Positions 1 to 7,574 of a stretch of 15,495 nucleotides of DNA are shown in pieces. Every line of letters starts with the position of its first letter. Position 1 is the stretch's first letter. The position numbers and the translations under genes are program-made. Under the pieces are notes generated by a model. The model saw only the letters and a list, made by a program, of their open reading frames with translations, had not been told where the DNA came from and did not search any database. The stretch is from Dehalococcoidia bacterium. Lineage in GTDB: Bacteria; Chloroflexota; Dehalococcoidia; Dehalococcoidales; G020351185. Where the stretch lies: NCBI GenBank assembly GCA_030640385.1, contig DAOWJL010000090.1:1-15495 (forward strand). The letters are read 5' to 3'.

Positions 1-141
1 GACCAAATAGAGGGACTAAAGGACGCCCGGCCTGTCCCCGGGTTGGTCGCTTGACCCTGGCGGCAACACCAGGGCTAGATAGATGGTCACCGCTACGGCA
101 ATTGTCGTAGTACAGAACTCGGCTTACAGGTTTACTTGGCC
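1..141 (+). ncRNA. rnpB: RNase P RNA (class A), 3' part
   Basis: This is the catalytic RNA of ribonuclease P, which trims the 5' leaders of precursor tRNAs. Only the 3' half lies in the window; the 5' half is upstream of base 1. The stretch GACCAAATAGAGGGAC at the start, the GGTTGGTCGCTTGACCC region near 42-57, CTAGATAGATGGTCACC at about 75-91 and ACAGAACTCGGCTTACAGG at 112-130 line up in order with the matching conserved blocks of bacterial class A RNase P RNA as I remember the E. coli molecule. The 3' boundary near 141 is approximate. It is set by where the terminal helix should close and where the sequence turns A/T-rich. No clear hairpin terminator follows. Confidence 0.93.
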
Positions 142-307
142 TGAAAATTATTTAAAAATAAAAAATTATCTCTAGCTTGGAATTGAGAAAATGGCAGGAA
201 AGGGCAGTAAAAAAGAGGATGTGGTACTAGGGCGAATAAGGCGATAAAGGGACAGCAACTGTCAGCCAGTTTGCCACTCGGGGCGGAAGCGGATTATCTT
301 TTCAGTA

Positions 308-568
308 ATGCAAAGCACCGATCCATTAGCCCGTGATTTCATCCTTTTTTGTTCTAATCGCTGCGGTAGCAAGTGGCCCGCTCTTTATGATGAAATGTGC
401 CAGGTTGCCGGGCGCCGTCTTTTTCATGGTATAGGTTACAGGGAATTGAACAAGGTTGGATTATCACTTAGCCTGAACGATATAGAAGATACCATAAAGA
501 TGGTAGATGCCGTTATCCCCCAGCCACCGCCACCTTCTTATAAAGAATCAAACGAAGTTATCATTTAA
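308..568 (+). CDS. Small protein of unknown function (86 aa)
   Basis: I do not recognise this protein. It is a small soluble-looking polypeptide without a signal peptide or membrane segment. It has three cysteines in the N-terminal third (C15, C19, C31), including an FCSNRC motif, a central segment GRRLFHGIGYRELNKVGLSL, an acidic helix-like stretch (residues 57-70) and a proline run (PQPPPP, 71-76) before the tail. The regular residue pattern and its place in a gap between two certain genes on the same strand favour a real gene. The start is uncertain: ATG at 308 has no good ribosome binding site (GGGCGGAAG lies too far upstream, at 281-289). The frame is open back to a TAA at 245-247 with no other usual start codon. 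A zinc-binding role for the cysteines would be speculation. Confidence 0.55.
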   Translation: MQSTDPLARDFILFCSNRCGSKWPALYDEMCQVAGRRLFHGIGYRELNKVGLSLSLNDIEDTIKMVDAVIPQPPPPSYKESNEVII

Positions 569-669
569 TGATTTTTTACCCGAACTCTCACCAGTTTTTC
601 TGCGGGCGGCTTTCTTTATTTCCACATAGTTGATAAACTCTATTACAGGACGTTCAGGGGGGTAATCCA

Positions 670-1812
670 ATGTCAAGAAAAAACGCTTTATTACTAAGTC
701 TGTTATCCGTAGCCATTTTCATTATATCATTTGGTTTTGGATACATTCTGGGTGTCGTTGCCGCTCCGCAAGACCCGGCCTTTGCCAGTGTAGAGCAGGT
801 GTGGAATATAATTCTCAATGACTATGTAGAGAAAGATAAGATCGATGTTGACCAGTTGAACCAGGCCGCCATTGAAGCCATGCTGGAGTTACTGGATGAC
901 CCTTATACAACCTATCTGGATAAGGAAAGTTACCAACTTAGCTTTGAAGACCTGGAAGGAAAATTTGAGGGCATAGGTGCCGTCATAACAGTTGATGATG
1001 ATGGCCAGATTGTGGTTGTTGCCCCCATAGCCGGCGCACCGGCGGCCGAGGCTGGCATCCAGCCCGGCGATGCCATACTGGAAGTAGATGGGGTTTCCAC
1101 ATCTGGTATGGGCCTTTATGAGGTAGTACTGAAGGTCCGCGGGCAAAAGGGAACATCGGTCGATCTTCTTATCCTTCATTCGGGTGAGACCGAGCCGGTG
1201 GAGATTGTAATTGTTCGGGATGAGATCGAAATCGAAAGTGTAAGCTTTGAAATGAAGGATGACATTGCTTATATTCGGATAAGTGAGTTTAACGAGCGGA
1301 CAAATGAGGAGCTGTCGCCAGTACTGGAGGCTATAGACGCCGCCAATGCTACCGGCATCATCCTTGACCTGCGCAGTAACCCCGGTGGCTTACTGCAGAC
1401 GGTCATTGATGTCACCAGCCGTTTTGTGGATGAGGGATTGCTGGTCATCAGTATAAGGGATAATGAGGGCAATTTGGAGGAACTGAAAGCTAATAAGCAG
1501 CAGATAACGACTGACCTGCCGATGGTGGTGCTGGTTGATAGCTTCAGCGCCAGCGGCAGCGAGGTTTTATCCGGTGCCCTTCAAGACCATAACCGGGCTA
1601 CTATAGCCGGCTCCACGACCTATGGCAAGGGTAGCGTTAATTACCTGCAGCAGCTTGCTGATGGCTCTGGAATTTATATTACCGCCGCCCGCTGGTTGAC
1701 GCCAAATGGTAACCTGATAGAGGGTGAAGGTATCGCACCGGATGTGGAGCTTGAGCTTGAGGGAGATGATGCCATACAGTGGGCTATAGACTTCCTGCAT
1801 GGTATTAAATAG
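670..1812 (+). CDS. S41-family C-terminal processing peptidase (CtpA/Prc type)
   Basis: This is a membrane-anchored or secreted serine protease of the tail-specific protease family, which degrades or trims extracytoplasmic proteins from the C-terminus. Order of parts: an N-terminal hydrophobic segment (about residues 7-31) acting as signal or anchor, an N-terminal helical region (40-95), a PDZ domain (about 100-172, with GIQPGDAILEVDG), then the S41 catalytic core with LDLRSNPGG (232-240), SFSASGSE (291-298) and TYGKGS (317-322). By the 25-residue Ser-Lys spacing of the family the nucleophile is S295 and the general base K320. The residue at K+4, glutamine in CtpB-type enzymes, is N324 here. 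The length (380 aa) fits the short bacterial members. The ATG at 670 follows a GGGGGG run (657-662) at suitable spacing. It appears to be transcribed separately from the gene downstream. The substrate cannot be read from the sequence. Confidence 0.93.
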   Translation: MSRKNALLLSLLSVAIFIISFGFGYILGVVAAPQDPAFASVEQVWNIILNDYVEKDKIDVDQLNQAAIEAMLELLDDPYTTYLDKESYQLSFEDLEGKFEGIGAVITVDDDGQIVVVAPIAGAPAAEAGIQPGDAILEVDGVSTSGMGLYEVVLKVRGQKGTSVDLLILHSGETEPVEIVIVRDEIEIESVSFEMKDDIAYIRISEFNERTNEELSPVLEAIDAANATGIILDLRSNPGGLLQTVIDVTSRFVDEGLLVISIRDNEGNLEELKANKQQITTDLPMVVLVDSFSASGSEVLSGALQDHNRATIAGSTTYGKGSVNYLQQLADGSGIYITAARWLTPNGNLIEGEGIAPDVELELEGDDAIQWAIDFLHGIK

Positions 1813-1818
1813 TCTATC

Positions 1819-1857
1819 TTGGTTTTATTGACTGTATATTGTATAATATAGTATAAA
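1819..1857 (+). promoter_or_regulatory. Overlapping sigma70-type promoters for the 51-codon gene
   Basis: TTGACT at 1828-1833 and TATAAA at 1852-1857 are separated by 18 bp. A second pair, TTGGTT at 1819-1824 and a perfect TATAAT at 1842-1847, has a 17 bp spacer. Either would start transcription at about 1854-1864, immediately before the AAGGAGG at 1864-1870, and give a very short leader. Start sites are inferred from consensus only. Confidence 0.6.
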
Positions 1858-1878
1858 TCTTATAAGGAGGTAAAAGCG

Positions 1879-2034
1879 TTGAAAATTGTAAATCTATGTG
1901 GCGAGCAGTCGTGCTGCCCGGTAGTTAAAATTGACGACGACCGTGTTGAAATCGGGGAGAAAGACAATATCTGTGTTCTAAAGAAGAGCGAATGGGAGAC
2001 ACTGAAGAAGAAGATTCTAGATAAAGAGATATAA
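1879..2034 (+). CDS. 51-aa cysteine-containing small protein, TTG start
   Basis: I do not recognise a named family. The frame begins with TTG at 1879, eight bases after a textbook AAGGAGG (1864-1870), and ends with TAA at 2032-2034. The protein begins MKIVNLCGEQSCCPVVKI. It has four cysteines (C7, C12, C13, C32; spacing C-x4-CC), an acidic middle with DDDRVEIGEKDN, and a lysine-rich helical C-terminus around SEWETLKKKI. There is no signal peptide or membrane segment, so it is probably cytoplasmic. The paired cysteines could bind a metal or form a redox pair, but this is inference. The gene is a complete unit of its own: promoter at 1819-1857, ribosome binding site, frame, and a terminator at 2063-2090. 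That layout makes it much more credible than an average short frame. Length and the TTG start mean automatic gene callers can miss it. Confidence 0.78.
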   Translation: MKIVNLCGEQSCCPVVKIDDDRVEIGEKDNICVLKKSEWETLKKKILDKEI

Positions 2035-2062
2035 GCAATAATCTATTGGCAGGAGTATAGAG

Positions 2063-2099
2063 AGGAGCAGGGTTGATCAACCCTGCTCCTTATTCTTTA
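2063..2099 (+). terminator. Rho-independent terminator after the 51-codon gene
   Basis: AGGAGCAGGGTT and AACCCTGCTCCT form a perfect 12 bp stem around a GATC centre (2063-2090), followed by TATTCTTT. It lies 28 bp after the small gene's TAA and just before the pheS promoter, so it separates the two transcription units. Because the palindrome is perfect, an operator function cannot be excluded, but the following T-rich tail favours termination. Confidence 0.8.
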
Positions 2100-2114
2100 A
2101 AAAGCAAAAGCTAT

Positions 2115-2144
2115 TTGACCACTTTAGCCGTGATAGCCTATAAT
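2115..2144 (+). promoter_or_regulatory. Sigma70-type promoter of pheST
   Basis: TTGACC (2115-2120) and a perfect TATAAT (2139-2144) are separated by 18 bp. Transcription would begin near 2151, leaving a leader of about 27 nt before the pheS ATG. That is too short for a T-box or a leader-peptide attenuator, both of which sometimes control pheST in other bacteria. Control by tRNA charging through the leader therefore looks unlikely here. Confidence 0.8.
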
Positions 2145-2177
2145 CCTTAAACAGGTCTGAAGTGGTATTTCAGTAAA

Positions 2178-3221
2178 ATGAGTTTATTGGAACAGATAGG
2201 GAAATTAAAAGAAGAAGCGCTGGGCGAGCTGGCAGAAGCCAGCGGTGCTAAAGAAATAGAAGCCTGGCGCATCCGTTATTTGGGTAAGAAAAGCAGGCTT
2301 AACGATATTTTACGTGGCTTATCCAACCTGCTTCTTGACGAGAGAAAAGAAGTTGGCGCCGGCGCCAACAGACTAAAAGCCGAGCTTGAAAAGAGCCTGA
2401 GCCAGAAGGAACAGGCTCTTAGTCGGAAGCAGATTGAATCGGCCGGAGAAGAGTATCTGGATGTTTCTTTACCCGGTCGTTCGTTGCCTGTCGGACGCCT
2501 GCACCCGGTAACTCAGGTTATAGATGAAATGAGCCAGATTTTCATCTCAATGGGTTTCCAGGCGTTAGAAGGTCCGGAAGTGGAGTGGGATTACTACAAC
2601 TTCGAGGCGCTCAACATCCCCAAAGAGCACCCGGCGCGGGATACCATGGCGACATTGTGGGTGGATTATGAAACGGATGGCGGAGATAGGCCGATGCTGC
2701 TGCGGACACATACTTCGCCGATGCAAATCAGGGTTATGGAGAAGGCGCAACCACCGCTGAGGGTAGTGGTACCGGGCAAGGTGTACCGTTATGAGGCTAC
2801 CGATGCCACCCATATCCCCATGTTTTTCCAGATTGAGGGCTTTGCCATTGATAAAAATATTACAATGGCTGACCTCAAAGGAACGTTATACGAGTTCTCC
2901 CGTCGTTTTTTCGGCCGGGATAGAAAAGTGCGCTTTCGCTGTGACTACTTCCCCTTCGTTGAGCCCGGTGTTGAGATGGCTATTGAGTGCGCCGTTTGTA
3001 AAGGCAGCGGTTGCCGTTTATGCAGCAATAGCGGCTGGATTGAAATACTGGGTGCCGGCATGGTGCACCCGAAGGTGCTGGAGAGGGTAAACATTGACCC
3101 CGAGGTCTATTCCGGCTTCGCCTTCGGTATGGGTATCGAGCGCATTCCGATGCTGCGCTACGGCATTGATGATATACGCCTGTTTTATGGCAGCGACCTC
3201 AGATTTTTAAGGCAGTTTTGA
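2178..3221 (+). CDS. pheS: Phenylalanine--tRNA ligase alpha subunit
   Basis: This is the catalytic subunit of the alpha2-beta2 class II synthetase that charges tRNA-Phe in the cytoplasm. The N-terminal about 90 residues are charged and helical, the coiled-coil arm that contacts tRNA. The catalytic core follows: EGPEVEWDYYNFEALNIPKE (131-150), HPARDTM (151-157), LLRTHTSPMQ (174-183), a motif 2 region with RYEATDATHIPMFFQIEG (204-221), and motif 3 with FGMGIERIPML (316-326). A CAVCKGSGCRLC element (271-282) has two CxxC pairs, which suggests a small zinc-ribbon-like insertion just before the conserved GAGMVHP stretch. The length (347 aa) is normal. The ribosome binding site before ATG 2178 is weak. 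pheT follows after 4 bases, so the two subunits are co-transcribed and probably translationally coupled from the promoter at 2115-2144. Confidence 0.98.
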   Translation: MSLLEQIGKLKEEALGELAEASGAKEIEAWRIRYLGKKSRLNDILRGLSNLLLDERKEVGAGANRLKAELEKSLSQKEQALSRKQIESAGEEYLDVSLPGRSLPVGRLHPVTQVIDEMSQIFISMGFQALEGPEVEWDYYNFEALNIPKEHPARDTMATLWVDYETDGGDRPMLLRTHTSPMQIRVMEKAQPPLRVVVPGKVYRYEATDATHIPMFFQIEGFAIDKNITMADLKGTLYEFSRRFFGRDRKVRFRCDYFPFVEPGVEMAIECAVCKGSGCRLCSNSGWIEILGAGMVHPKVLERVNIDPEVYSGFAFGMGIERIPMLRYGIDDIRLFYGSDLRFLRQF

Positions 3222-3225
3222 AGAA

Positions 3226-5625
3226 ATGAAAGTCCCGTTAAAGTGGCTTAAGGAATACGTTGATATAAACCTGCCGCCGGCAGAGATTGCCCGGCGGTTA
3301 ACGATGGCAGGCACCGAAGTCAGCCTGCAATCACTGGGTGGTGAGAGCTGGCGGGGGGTCGTTATCGGCGAGATAGTGGCTGTTGAAGTCCATCCCAACG
3401 CCGACCGCCTGAGGCTGGTTACCGTTAATCTGGGTGTAGAGGAGCAGACGGTGGTCTGCGGTGCTCCCAACCTTACTGCTGGTGATAAGATTGCCTTCGC
3501 CAGTGTCGGTACCGAGCTTATAGATGGATATAGCGGCAAGAAGGCTATCCTTAAGCCGGCAAAGATTCGCGGCGTTACCTCCTGCGGCATGGTCTGTTCG
3601 GAAAAGGAACTGGGTATATCCGATAGCCACGAAGGCATTATGGTACTGCCTCCTGAAGCGCCACCGGGTAAGCCTCTGGCAGATTTTCTGGCCGAAATCG
3701 TTCTTGACCTGGAGGTAACCCCCAACCGCCCCGATTTACTGTCTGTTATCGGTGTCGCACGAGAGGTTGCGGCGCTCACAAACCAGCCGCTAACTTTACC
3801 TGAGGTAGAATATGAAGAACCGGGCTCACCGATAGAAGAACAGGTTTCGGTTACGATTGTCGACCCCGATTTATGCCCCCGTTATTGCGCCAGCCTGATT
3901 AACGGGATAAAGATAGGCGAATCACCTGAATGGCTCAAGCAACGTCTTCTAGCCTGTGGTATGCGCCCGATAAATAATATCGTTGATGCTACCAACTACG
4001 TTATGCTGGAATACGGGCAGCCGCTGCATGGCTTCGACTTTGATAGAATAAAGGGTGGGAAGATTAGCGTCCGCCGGGCTACCAAAGATGAAGCGATTGT
4101 CACGCTGGACGATGCAGAAAGGAAGCTGGATAGCAATACCCTGGTTATCGCCGATAGCGAACGGGTGGTGGCTATCGCCGGTGTTATGGGCGGCGCCAAC
4201 AGCGAGGTAAGCGAGAGAACCACCTCTATCCTGCTGGAATCAGCCAATTTTAATCCGGCCAGTATACACTATACCAGCCATGGTTTACGCCTGGTAAGCG
4301 AAGCCAGTATACGCTTTGAACGGTCTATCCGTCCCGAGTTGACCGAACCGGCATTAAAACGGGCAACCCAACTTATAATAGAGCTGGCTGGGGGCGAGGC
4401 GGCCAAAGGTATTATTGATGTATATCCGGGTAAGAAAGAACAAAAGAAGATCAGGTTGCGTGCCGGAGAAGTAGAGCGTCTGCTGGGAGTTAAATTTAGT
4501 ACCGAACAGATAAAAGACACCCTGATTTCTCTGGGTTTTAAAGCGGAAAAAACAACAGGAGAGGCAGAGTTTATAATTACCTCACCTTACTGGCGCAGCG
4601 ATATAAGCATTGAGGCTGATCTGGTGGAAGAGGTAGCCCGAGTCATCGGCTATGATGCTATTCCAATGACGATGCTCAGCAGCTCACTGCCGCAGCAAGA
4701 CCCGGAGCCCATGTTGGATTTCAAGAAAGAGGTAAAGCAGGTCCTAGCCGGCTATGGTTTTCAGGAGATTATCGGGTATTCACTCACCAGCAGGGAGGTA
4801 CTGGAGAAGGCGTTGGCCTGTACCCCTCTTGAGCCGCCGCCGATAAGGCTGTCTAATACTATGACGGTCGACCAGGAGTATCTGCGCACCAGCCTGAGAG
4901 GCAACCTTTTGACCGCCCTGGCAACCAATCTGCGGCATGAAGAGGGGGCTATAAGGTTGTTTGAGCTGGGTAGAATATATCTTCCCCGTAATAACGATTT
5001 ACCGGAAGAACCGGAGTATTTATGTGGAATTATGTCCTCTGAGATTGAAAAGGCCTGGCCCAATCAGCCACAGTATTTAGATTTTTTCAGCGTTAAGGGG
5101 GTGGTGGAGAGCCTGCTGGCTAAGCCGGGTGTCAGTGCCGGTTTCAAGGAATCCAATGATAGCGGCATGTATCCGGGCAGGCAGGCAGCTGTTGTTGTCG
5201 ATAAAGATGAGCTTGGCGTTGTCGGTGAATTAAATCCGAAAGTAGCTGAAGCATTTGATATCAGTCAGCCGGTCTATCTCTTTGAGATAGACCTTTCAAA
5301 GCTTTTACCACATACCATTGGTTATAAGCTCTACAAGCCGATAGCGCGCTTTCCGGCAGTGATGCGAGATATTGCCCTGGTGGTTGATGCCAAAGTTACT
5401 CACCGGCAGGTGCTGGAGATTATCAAGGGCTTTCCTCTTGTAGAAAAAATAACCCTGTTTGACGTCTATACCGGCAAGCAGGTGCCGGCGGGTAAAAAAT
5501 CGCTGGCGTACCGTATTAGCTTCCAATCAAAGGAACACACCCTGACGGATAAAGAGGTGGATAAAGTCCAGCAGCAAATCCTGGACAAGCTAGCCGATAA
5601 GCTCGGTGCTGTTTTGCGGGCTTGA
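3226..5625 (+). CDS. pheT: Phenylalanine--tRNA ligase beta subunit
   Basis: This is the large partner of PheS; it binds tRNA-Phe and edits mischarged tyrosine. Domains in order: an N-terminal start MKVPLKWLKEYVDI, an OB-fold tRNA-binding domain (about 44-153, with HPNADRLRL and GMVCSEKELG), the EVTPNRPD segment (163-170), the B3/B4 editing region (about 210-390), a B5 domain (about 400-475), the catalytic-like core, and a C-terminal ferredoxin-fold anticodon-binding domain (about 707-799, beginning RFPAVMRDIALVVD). The length (799 aa) is typical. The start at 3226 has a GAAGAA-type site formed by the end of pheS. The last 36 bp overlap the 3' end of proS on the other strand, so no terminator fits between these convergent genes. 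Confidence 0.98.
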   Translation: MKVPLKWLKEYVDINLPPAEIARRLTMAGTEVSLQSLGGESWRGVVIGEIVAVEVHPNADRLRLVTVNLGVEEQTVVCGAPNLTAGDKIAFASVGTELIDGYSGKKAILKPAKIRGVTSCGMVCSEKELGISDSHEGIMVLPPEAPPGKPLADFLAEIVLDLEVTPNRPDLLSVIGVAREVAALTNQPLTLPEVEYEEPGSPIEEQVSVTIVDPDLCPRYCASLINGIKIGESPEWLKQRLLACGMRPINNIVDATNYVMLEYGQPLHGFDFDRIKGGKISVRRATKDEAIVTLDDAERKLDSNTLVIADSERVVAIAGVMGGANSEVSERTTSILLESANFNPASIHYTSHGLRLVSEASIRFERSIRPELTEPALKRATQLIIELAGGEAAKGIIDVYPGKKEQKKIRLRAGEVERLLGVKFSTEQIKDTLISLGFKAEKTTGEAEFIITSPYWRSDISIEADLVEEVARVIGYDAIPMTMLSSSLPQQDPEPMLDFKKEVKQVLAGYGFQEIIGYSLTSREVLEKALACTPLEPPPIRLSNTMTVDQEYLRTSLRGNLLTALATNLRHEEGAIRLFELGRIYLPRNNDLPEEPEYLCGIMSSEIEKAWPNQPQYLDFFSVKGVVESLLAKPGVSAGFKESNDSGMYPGRQAAVVVDKDELGVVGELNPKVAEAFDISQPVYLFEIDLSKLLPHTIGYKLYKPIARFPAVMRDIALVVDAKVTHRQVLEIIKGFPLVEKITLFDVYTGKQVPAGKKSLAYRISFQSKEHTLTDKEVDKVQQQILDKLADKLGAVLRA

Positions 5626-7314
5626 TATCAGCTCTCTGATTCTTTCAACCGCTTCCTCTAAAGGCACCAGCTCTGTTTTCTTCTCCGAGCGCCACTTCAG
5701 CTCAATGCTGTCTTTTTCCAATGAACGCGGGCTTATGGTTACCCGCAGCGGGATGCCCAGCAGGTCGGCGTCGTTGAACTTGACGCCGGTGGACTCGTCG
5801 CGGTCGTCATAAAGAACCTGAAGTCCTTGCGTCTCAAGCTCGGCATACAGGCTTTCGGCTTTATCCTTAACTTCCTCGGTTTCCATAAACAGGGGGCAGA
5901 GGTAGATTGTGTATGGAGCAACAGATAGCGGCCAGATGATGCCCTTATCGTCATGGTGCAGCTCGATAATAGCCGCCATAAGGCGGCCAGTGCCGATGCC
6001 ATAGCAGCCCATAATGATGGGATGGGAGTTGCCTTCGGTGTCTATAAAAAAGGCATCCAGTTTCTCACTGAGGAAGGTGCCCAGCTTGAAGACATGGCCG
6101 ATTTCGATACCCTGTTCAGACAGCAGCTTACCACCGCAACCGGGGCAGGTTTCACCGGCACGAGCCAGGGAAATATCGGCCGATATATCCGCCTTGAAGT
6201 CCCTGGGGTAGTTGACGTTCCTGAGGTGGGTATCTGCCTTATTGGCACCGGCGACGAAGTTGGTGCCCGAGGTTACCGAGTCATCGGCGACGACTTTGAT
6301 ATCCTTTAGACCCACCGGCGAAGCCGAGCCGGCTACTATTCCGGCCTTTATGACCTCGTCCTCGGTAGCCAGGCGCAGCTCGGTACAGTGCAGTATGTTC
6401 TTCAGCTTGACCTCGTTTACCTCAATATCGCCCCTGATGACGACAAAGACCAGTTCGCCATCGGCAATATAAAAGACCGCTTTCAGGGTGCAGCTTCGGG
6501 GTATATTCAGGAAGTCCGATACCTCTTCTATTGTGCAGTAGCCGGGCGTAGCCACCTCTTCGATGGGTAGGGGAACACCGTTTTCAGCTTTACTCTTTAT
6601 ACTCTTTGCTTTCTCGGCATTAGCGGCGCAGTTGCAGTTATCACAGTAGATAATCTCGTCCTCACCCATGTCGGAGATAACCATAAACTCGTGGGAGTCC
6701 TTGCCGCCGATGGCACCGCTATCGGCTTCAACGAGCATTGCCGGCAGCCGGCAACGATTATAAATATTGCCGTAAGCGGTTAACATTTTCTGGTAGCTAC
6801 TGCTTAATCCTTCTTCGTCGGTATCGAAGCTATAGAGGTCTTTCATGGTGAACTCACGCACCCTTACCAGCCCACCCCTGGGCCTGGGTTCGTCGCGGAA
6901 CTTGGTCTGGATCTGGTAAAGCATTAGCGGCAGGTCACGGTAGCTCTGCACATTATGGCTGACAAGCTCGGTGATTACTTCTTCATGGGTGGGACCTAGG
7001 ACTAGCCGTCGTTCCCGGCGGTCGGAGAGAGTGAAAAGCCCCTTGCCGAAGGCAGCGTCTCTGCCCGTTTTCTGCCACAGCTCAATCGGCTGGAGCACCG
7101 GCAGGCTCACTTCCTGACCACCGGCTTTGTTCATTTCGTCACGGATAATATCCTCTATTTTCCTGAATACCCTCAATGCCAGCGGCAGGTAGGAATAAAC
7201 GCCGGCGGTAAGCTGGCGTATCATGCCGGCTCTCAGCATCAGACGGTGGCTGGCTGTATCCGCCTCGGCCGGAACTTCTCTTTGTGTCTTGCCGAACAGC
7301 TTTGATAAACGCAT
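5590..7314 (-). CDS. proS: Proline--tRNA ligase, bacterial type with editing insertion
   Basis: This class II synthetase charges tRNA-Pro. The N-terminus MRLSKLFGKTQREVPAEA is that of the long bacterial ProRS. Motif 1 lies around residues 45-75, motif 2 is RDEPRPRGGLVRVREFTMKD (140-159), and motif 3 is MGCYGIGTGRLMAA (435-448), with GTGR where many bacterial enzymes have GVSR. The INS editing domain, which removes Ala-tRNA-Pro, occupies about 224-390 between motifs 2 and 3. It is flanked by CDNC (224-227) and CPGCGG (390-395). A C-terminal anticodon-binding domain follows from about 465. The length (574 aa) is normal. The ribosome binding site is weak. Its 3' end overlaps pheT by 36 bp in antisense. 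The upstream spacer is unusually G-rich on the + strand, and a possible extended -10 element lies at 7365-7373. Confidence 0.97.
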   Translation of the reverse strand: MRLSKLFGKTQREVPAEADTASHRLMLRAGMIRQLTAGVYSYLPLALRVFRKIEDIIRDEMNKAGGQEVSLPVLQPIELWQKTGRDAAFGKGLFTLSDRRERRLVLGPTHEEVITELVSHNVQSYRDLPLMLYQIQTKFRDEPRPRGGLVRVREFTMKDLYSFDTDEEGLSSSYQKMLTAYGNIYNRCRLPAMLVEADSGAIGGKDSHEFMVISDMGEDEIIYCDNCNCAANAEKAKSIKSKAENGVPLPIEEVATPGYCTIEEVSDFLNIPRSCTLKAVFYIADGELVFVVIRGDIEVNEVKLKNILHCTELRLATEDEVIKAGIVAGSASPVGLKDIKVVADDSVTSGTNFVAGANKADTHLRNVNYPRDFKADISADISLARAGETCPGCGGKLLSEQGIEIGHVFKLGTFLSEKLDAFFIDTEGNSHPIIMGCYGIGTGRLMAAIIELHHDDKGIIWPLSVAPYTIYLCPLFMETEEVKDKAESLYAELETQGLQVLYDDRDESTGVKFNDADLLGIPLRVTISPRSLEKDSIELKWRSEKKTELVPLEEAVERIRELISSPQNSTELIG

Positions 7315-7364
7315 TTTTACTTAGCTACTTAGAATACTCCAAGAATTAAACCACATCGGGTGAA

Positions 7365-7373
7365 ATTATGCCA
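7365..7373 (-). promoter_or_regulatory. Possible extended -10 promoter element for proS
   Basis: Read on the - strand, TGGCATAAT fits an extended -10 element (TGn plus CATAAT). It would give a start near 7358 and a leader of about 44 nt. No convincing -35 hexamer is visible. It is one short match, so it is a suggestion only; proS may also be read through from the genes upstream. Confidence 0.28.
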
Positions 7374-7452
7374 GTCCCCGGAATAACTCTGTTCCCTGCT
7401 CCTAACTAGGGGAAGGGGAAAAGAAAGAGTAAAGTGCAGCAATAATTTAACT

Positions 7453-7555
7453 GAAACCACTTCCCGAGGGTGGGTGGGTAGGGAAGTATATGTTAAAGAA
7501 AACAAAAGAGGTGGGGCTGGGTGGTTTCTCCCGTAATTGAGGGTGGTGGGTTGGG
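7453..7555. other. G-quadruplex-prone spacer nested in inverted repeats
   Basis: The 260 bp between proS and the lipoprotein gene has no credible frame. It contains GGGTGGGTGGGTAGGG (7468-7483) on the + strand, an ideal quadruplex motif with loops of 1, 1 and 2 bases. Further G-runs follow at 7513-7524 and 7541-7555. The quadruplex motif lies between ACTTCCC (7459-7465) and GGGAAGT (7481-7487), and these sit inside GAAACCAC (7453-7460) and GTGGTTTC (7521-7528). In the direction of proS transcription the G-runs are on the template strand and the RNA is C-rich. The element could slow or end transcription before proS. It could also be the remnant of a small repeat. Confidence 0.55.
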
Positions 7556-7574
7556 AAATAAAAGTAAAAGATGA

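Noticed and set aside
142..190. A/T-rich tract after rnpB considered as a terminator
   Set aside because: It has no GC-rich stem; the weak A/T pairings are expected by chance in such composition.
2101..2177. T-box or attenuator leader before pheS
   Set aside because: The predicted transcript start leaves only about 27 nt before the ATG, and no T-box sequence is visible.
3207..3779. - strand frame of 190 codons opposite pheT
   Set aside because: It is a shadow of the pheT N-terminal region; the translation is Ser/Thr/Arg-rich with no recognisable motif.
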